Shown piece after piece: positions 20,404-20,734 of a stretch of DNA of 20,734 nt. The notes beneath the pieces were generated by a model. It did no database searches, was not told where the DNA came from, and saw only the letters and a program-made list of their open reading frames with translations. The translations under genes and the position numbers were made by a program. How positions within the stretch are numbered: the first letter of the stretch is position 1; each line of letters begins with the position of its first letter. Origin of the DNA: XYD2-FULL-39-9 sp964363685 (GTDB taxonomy: Bacteria; Patescibacteriota; Patescibacteriia; Magasanikbacterales; GWA2-37-8); NCBI GenBank assembly GCA_964363685.1, contig CAYIJG010000010.1, positions 1 through 20,734 of the forward strand, given 5' to 3'.

Positions 20404-20432
20404 ATTTTAATGCCAAATTACAAATTAAGCAA
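20404..20432 (-). promoter_or_regulatory. Promoter of holA, near-leaderless
   Basis: On the minus strand: TTGCTT (20432-20427), 17-nt spacer, TAAAAT (20409-20404). The start codon at 20,394 would be about 3 nt from the predicted transcription start. Confidence 0.6.
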
Positions 20433-20446
20433 ATAGCCACGCACTA

Positions 20447-20475
20447 TTTACAAATAAACAGATAAATAATAAGAT
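20447..20475 (+). promoter_or_regulatory. Promoter giving a leaderless message for the short ORF at 20,482
   Basis: TTTACA (20447-20452), 17-nt spacer, TAAGAT (20470-20475). Seven nucleotides downstream of the -10 is the A of the ATG. It is divergent from the holA promoter. Confidence 0.5.
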
Positions 20476-20481
20476 AGCGTC

Positions 20482-20643
20482 ATGTCGACAAAAAAACCTG
20501 ATCCACCTGCTCCTCCTACTCACAAGAAAGAACCTACTATTCCCAAGCAGGAGCAGCCCACCCCGGCCCCCACCACCTGGGCGGACTTCGACGAAGGCCC
20601 GGCTCGACCCGGGCCGGGGAGCTGGGCCTACTGGGACGACTGA
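20482..20643 (+). CDS. Short proline-rich ORFan, 53 residues
   Basis: ATG at 20,482 opens MSTKKPDPPAPPTHKKEP and the frame ends WAYWDD then TGA. It is hydrophilic, with a Pro/Lys-rich first half and an acidic, Trp-containing second half (TTWADFDEGPARPGPG), and probably unstructured. There is no signal peptide. The first 60 bases match the AT-rich surroundings and the last 90 are strongly GC-rich, so composition changes inside the frame. A promoter is positioned for leaderless translation. I recognise no family. It could be a real small protein or a frame formed at a recombination or assembly junction. Confidence 0.45.
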   Translation: MSTKKPDPPAPPTHKKEPTIPKQEQPTPAPTTWADFDEGPARPGPGSWAYWDD

Positions 20644-20734
20644 GGCGGGGACACAGGATTTGGCATTCCGCCGTCACAGGCGGCCTCTGGCCAACCTACT
20701 ACCTTCCGGCGACGACGCCACACTCGTGACGTCG
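20644..20734. other. GC-rich end of window, no gene seen
   Basis: One hairpin, CCGCC-GTCACA-GGCGG (20668-20683), and CGACG/CGTCG arms near the edge. Composition resembles the lipoprotein gene at the left edge of the window. It may be the leader of a gene outside. Confidence 0.4.

Overview
The window looks like a chromosomal segment of a Candidate Phyla Radiation (Patescibacteria, probably Parcubacteria-like) bacterium. The evidence is an AT-rich background, very large signal-peptide-bearing surface proteins of types common in that group, few Shine-Dalgarno sequences, compact housekeeping genes, and GC-rich palindromic words scattered between genes. This placement is inference from sequence style, because no rRNA or other phylogenetic marker beyond S20 is present.

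Left part (1-14,525): every gene lies on the minus strand. A GC-rich partial lipoprotein gene sits at the left edge. Next come two large exported proteins: a 1,010-residue protein with FN3-like, Asp/Cys-rich and carboxypeptidase-regulatory-like domains plus membrane segments, and a 2,252-residue fibre-like protein carrying two consecutive arrays of exactly seven repeats each, so probably two seven-bladed propellers. Upstream of these is a three-gene unit (O-antigen-ligase-like/TPR membrane protein, small exported beta-protein, DUF916-like anchored protein) that ends in a clear intrinsic terminator. Together these genes look like a cell-surface assembly programme.

Middle (14,526-15,632): this stretch is mostly regulatory. 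It holds dispersed inverted repeats, a perfect TTGACA-N17-TATAAT promoter driving a small LAGLIDADG-fold protein without its catalytic aspartate, a perfect ParB-binding parS site just after that gene and a degenerate parS-like copy just before it. An AT-rich segment with tandem TTGTACACA and other DnaA-box-like words follows. Genes to the left all point left and most genes to the right point right. I read this as a candidate replication-origin/partition locus.

Right part (15,633-20,734): a DNPH1/Rcl-like nucleotide N-hydrolase, a TfoX-N-like protein starting 5 nt after a tRNA-Ala, tRNA-Arg(CCT), and a YerC/TrpR-like regulator come first. They are followed by a possible small operator-controlled transcript, a GC-richer ORFan with a structured leader and strong Shine-Dalgarno, RmuC, ribosomal protein S20, and the DNA polymerase III delta subunit, which is convergent with S20 with no gap. 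A short proline-rich ORF and GC-rich DNA close the window. GC-rich stretches at both ends and around 17.3-17.8 kb differ from the background and look like acquired ORFans. An assembly join cannot be excluded from sequence alone.
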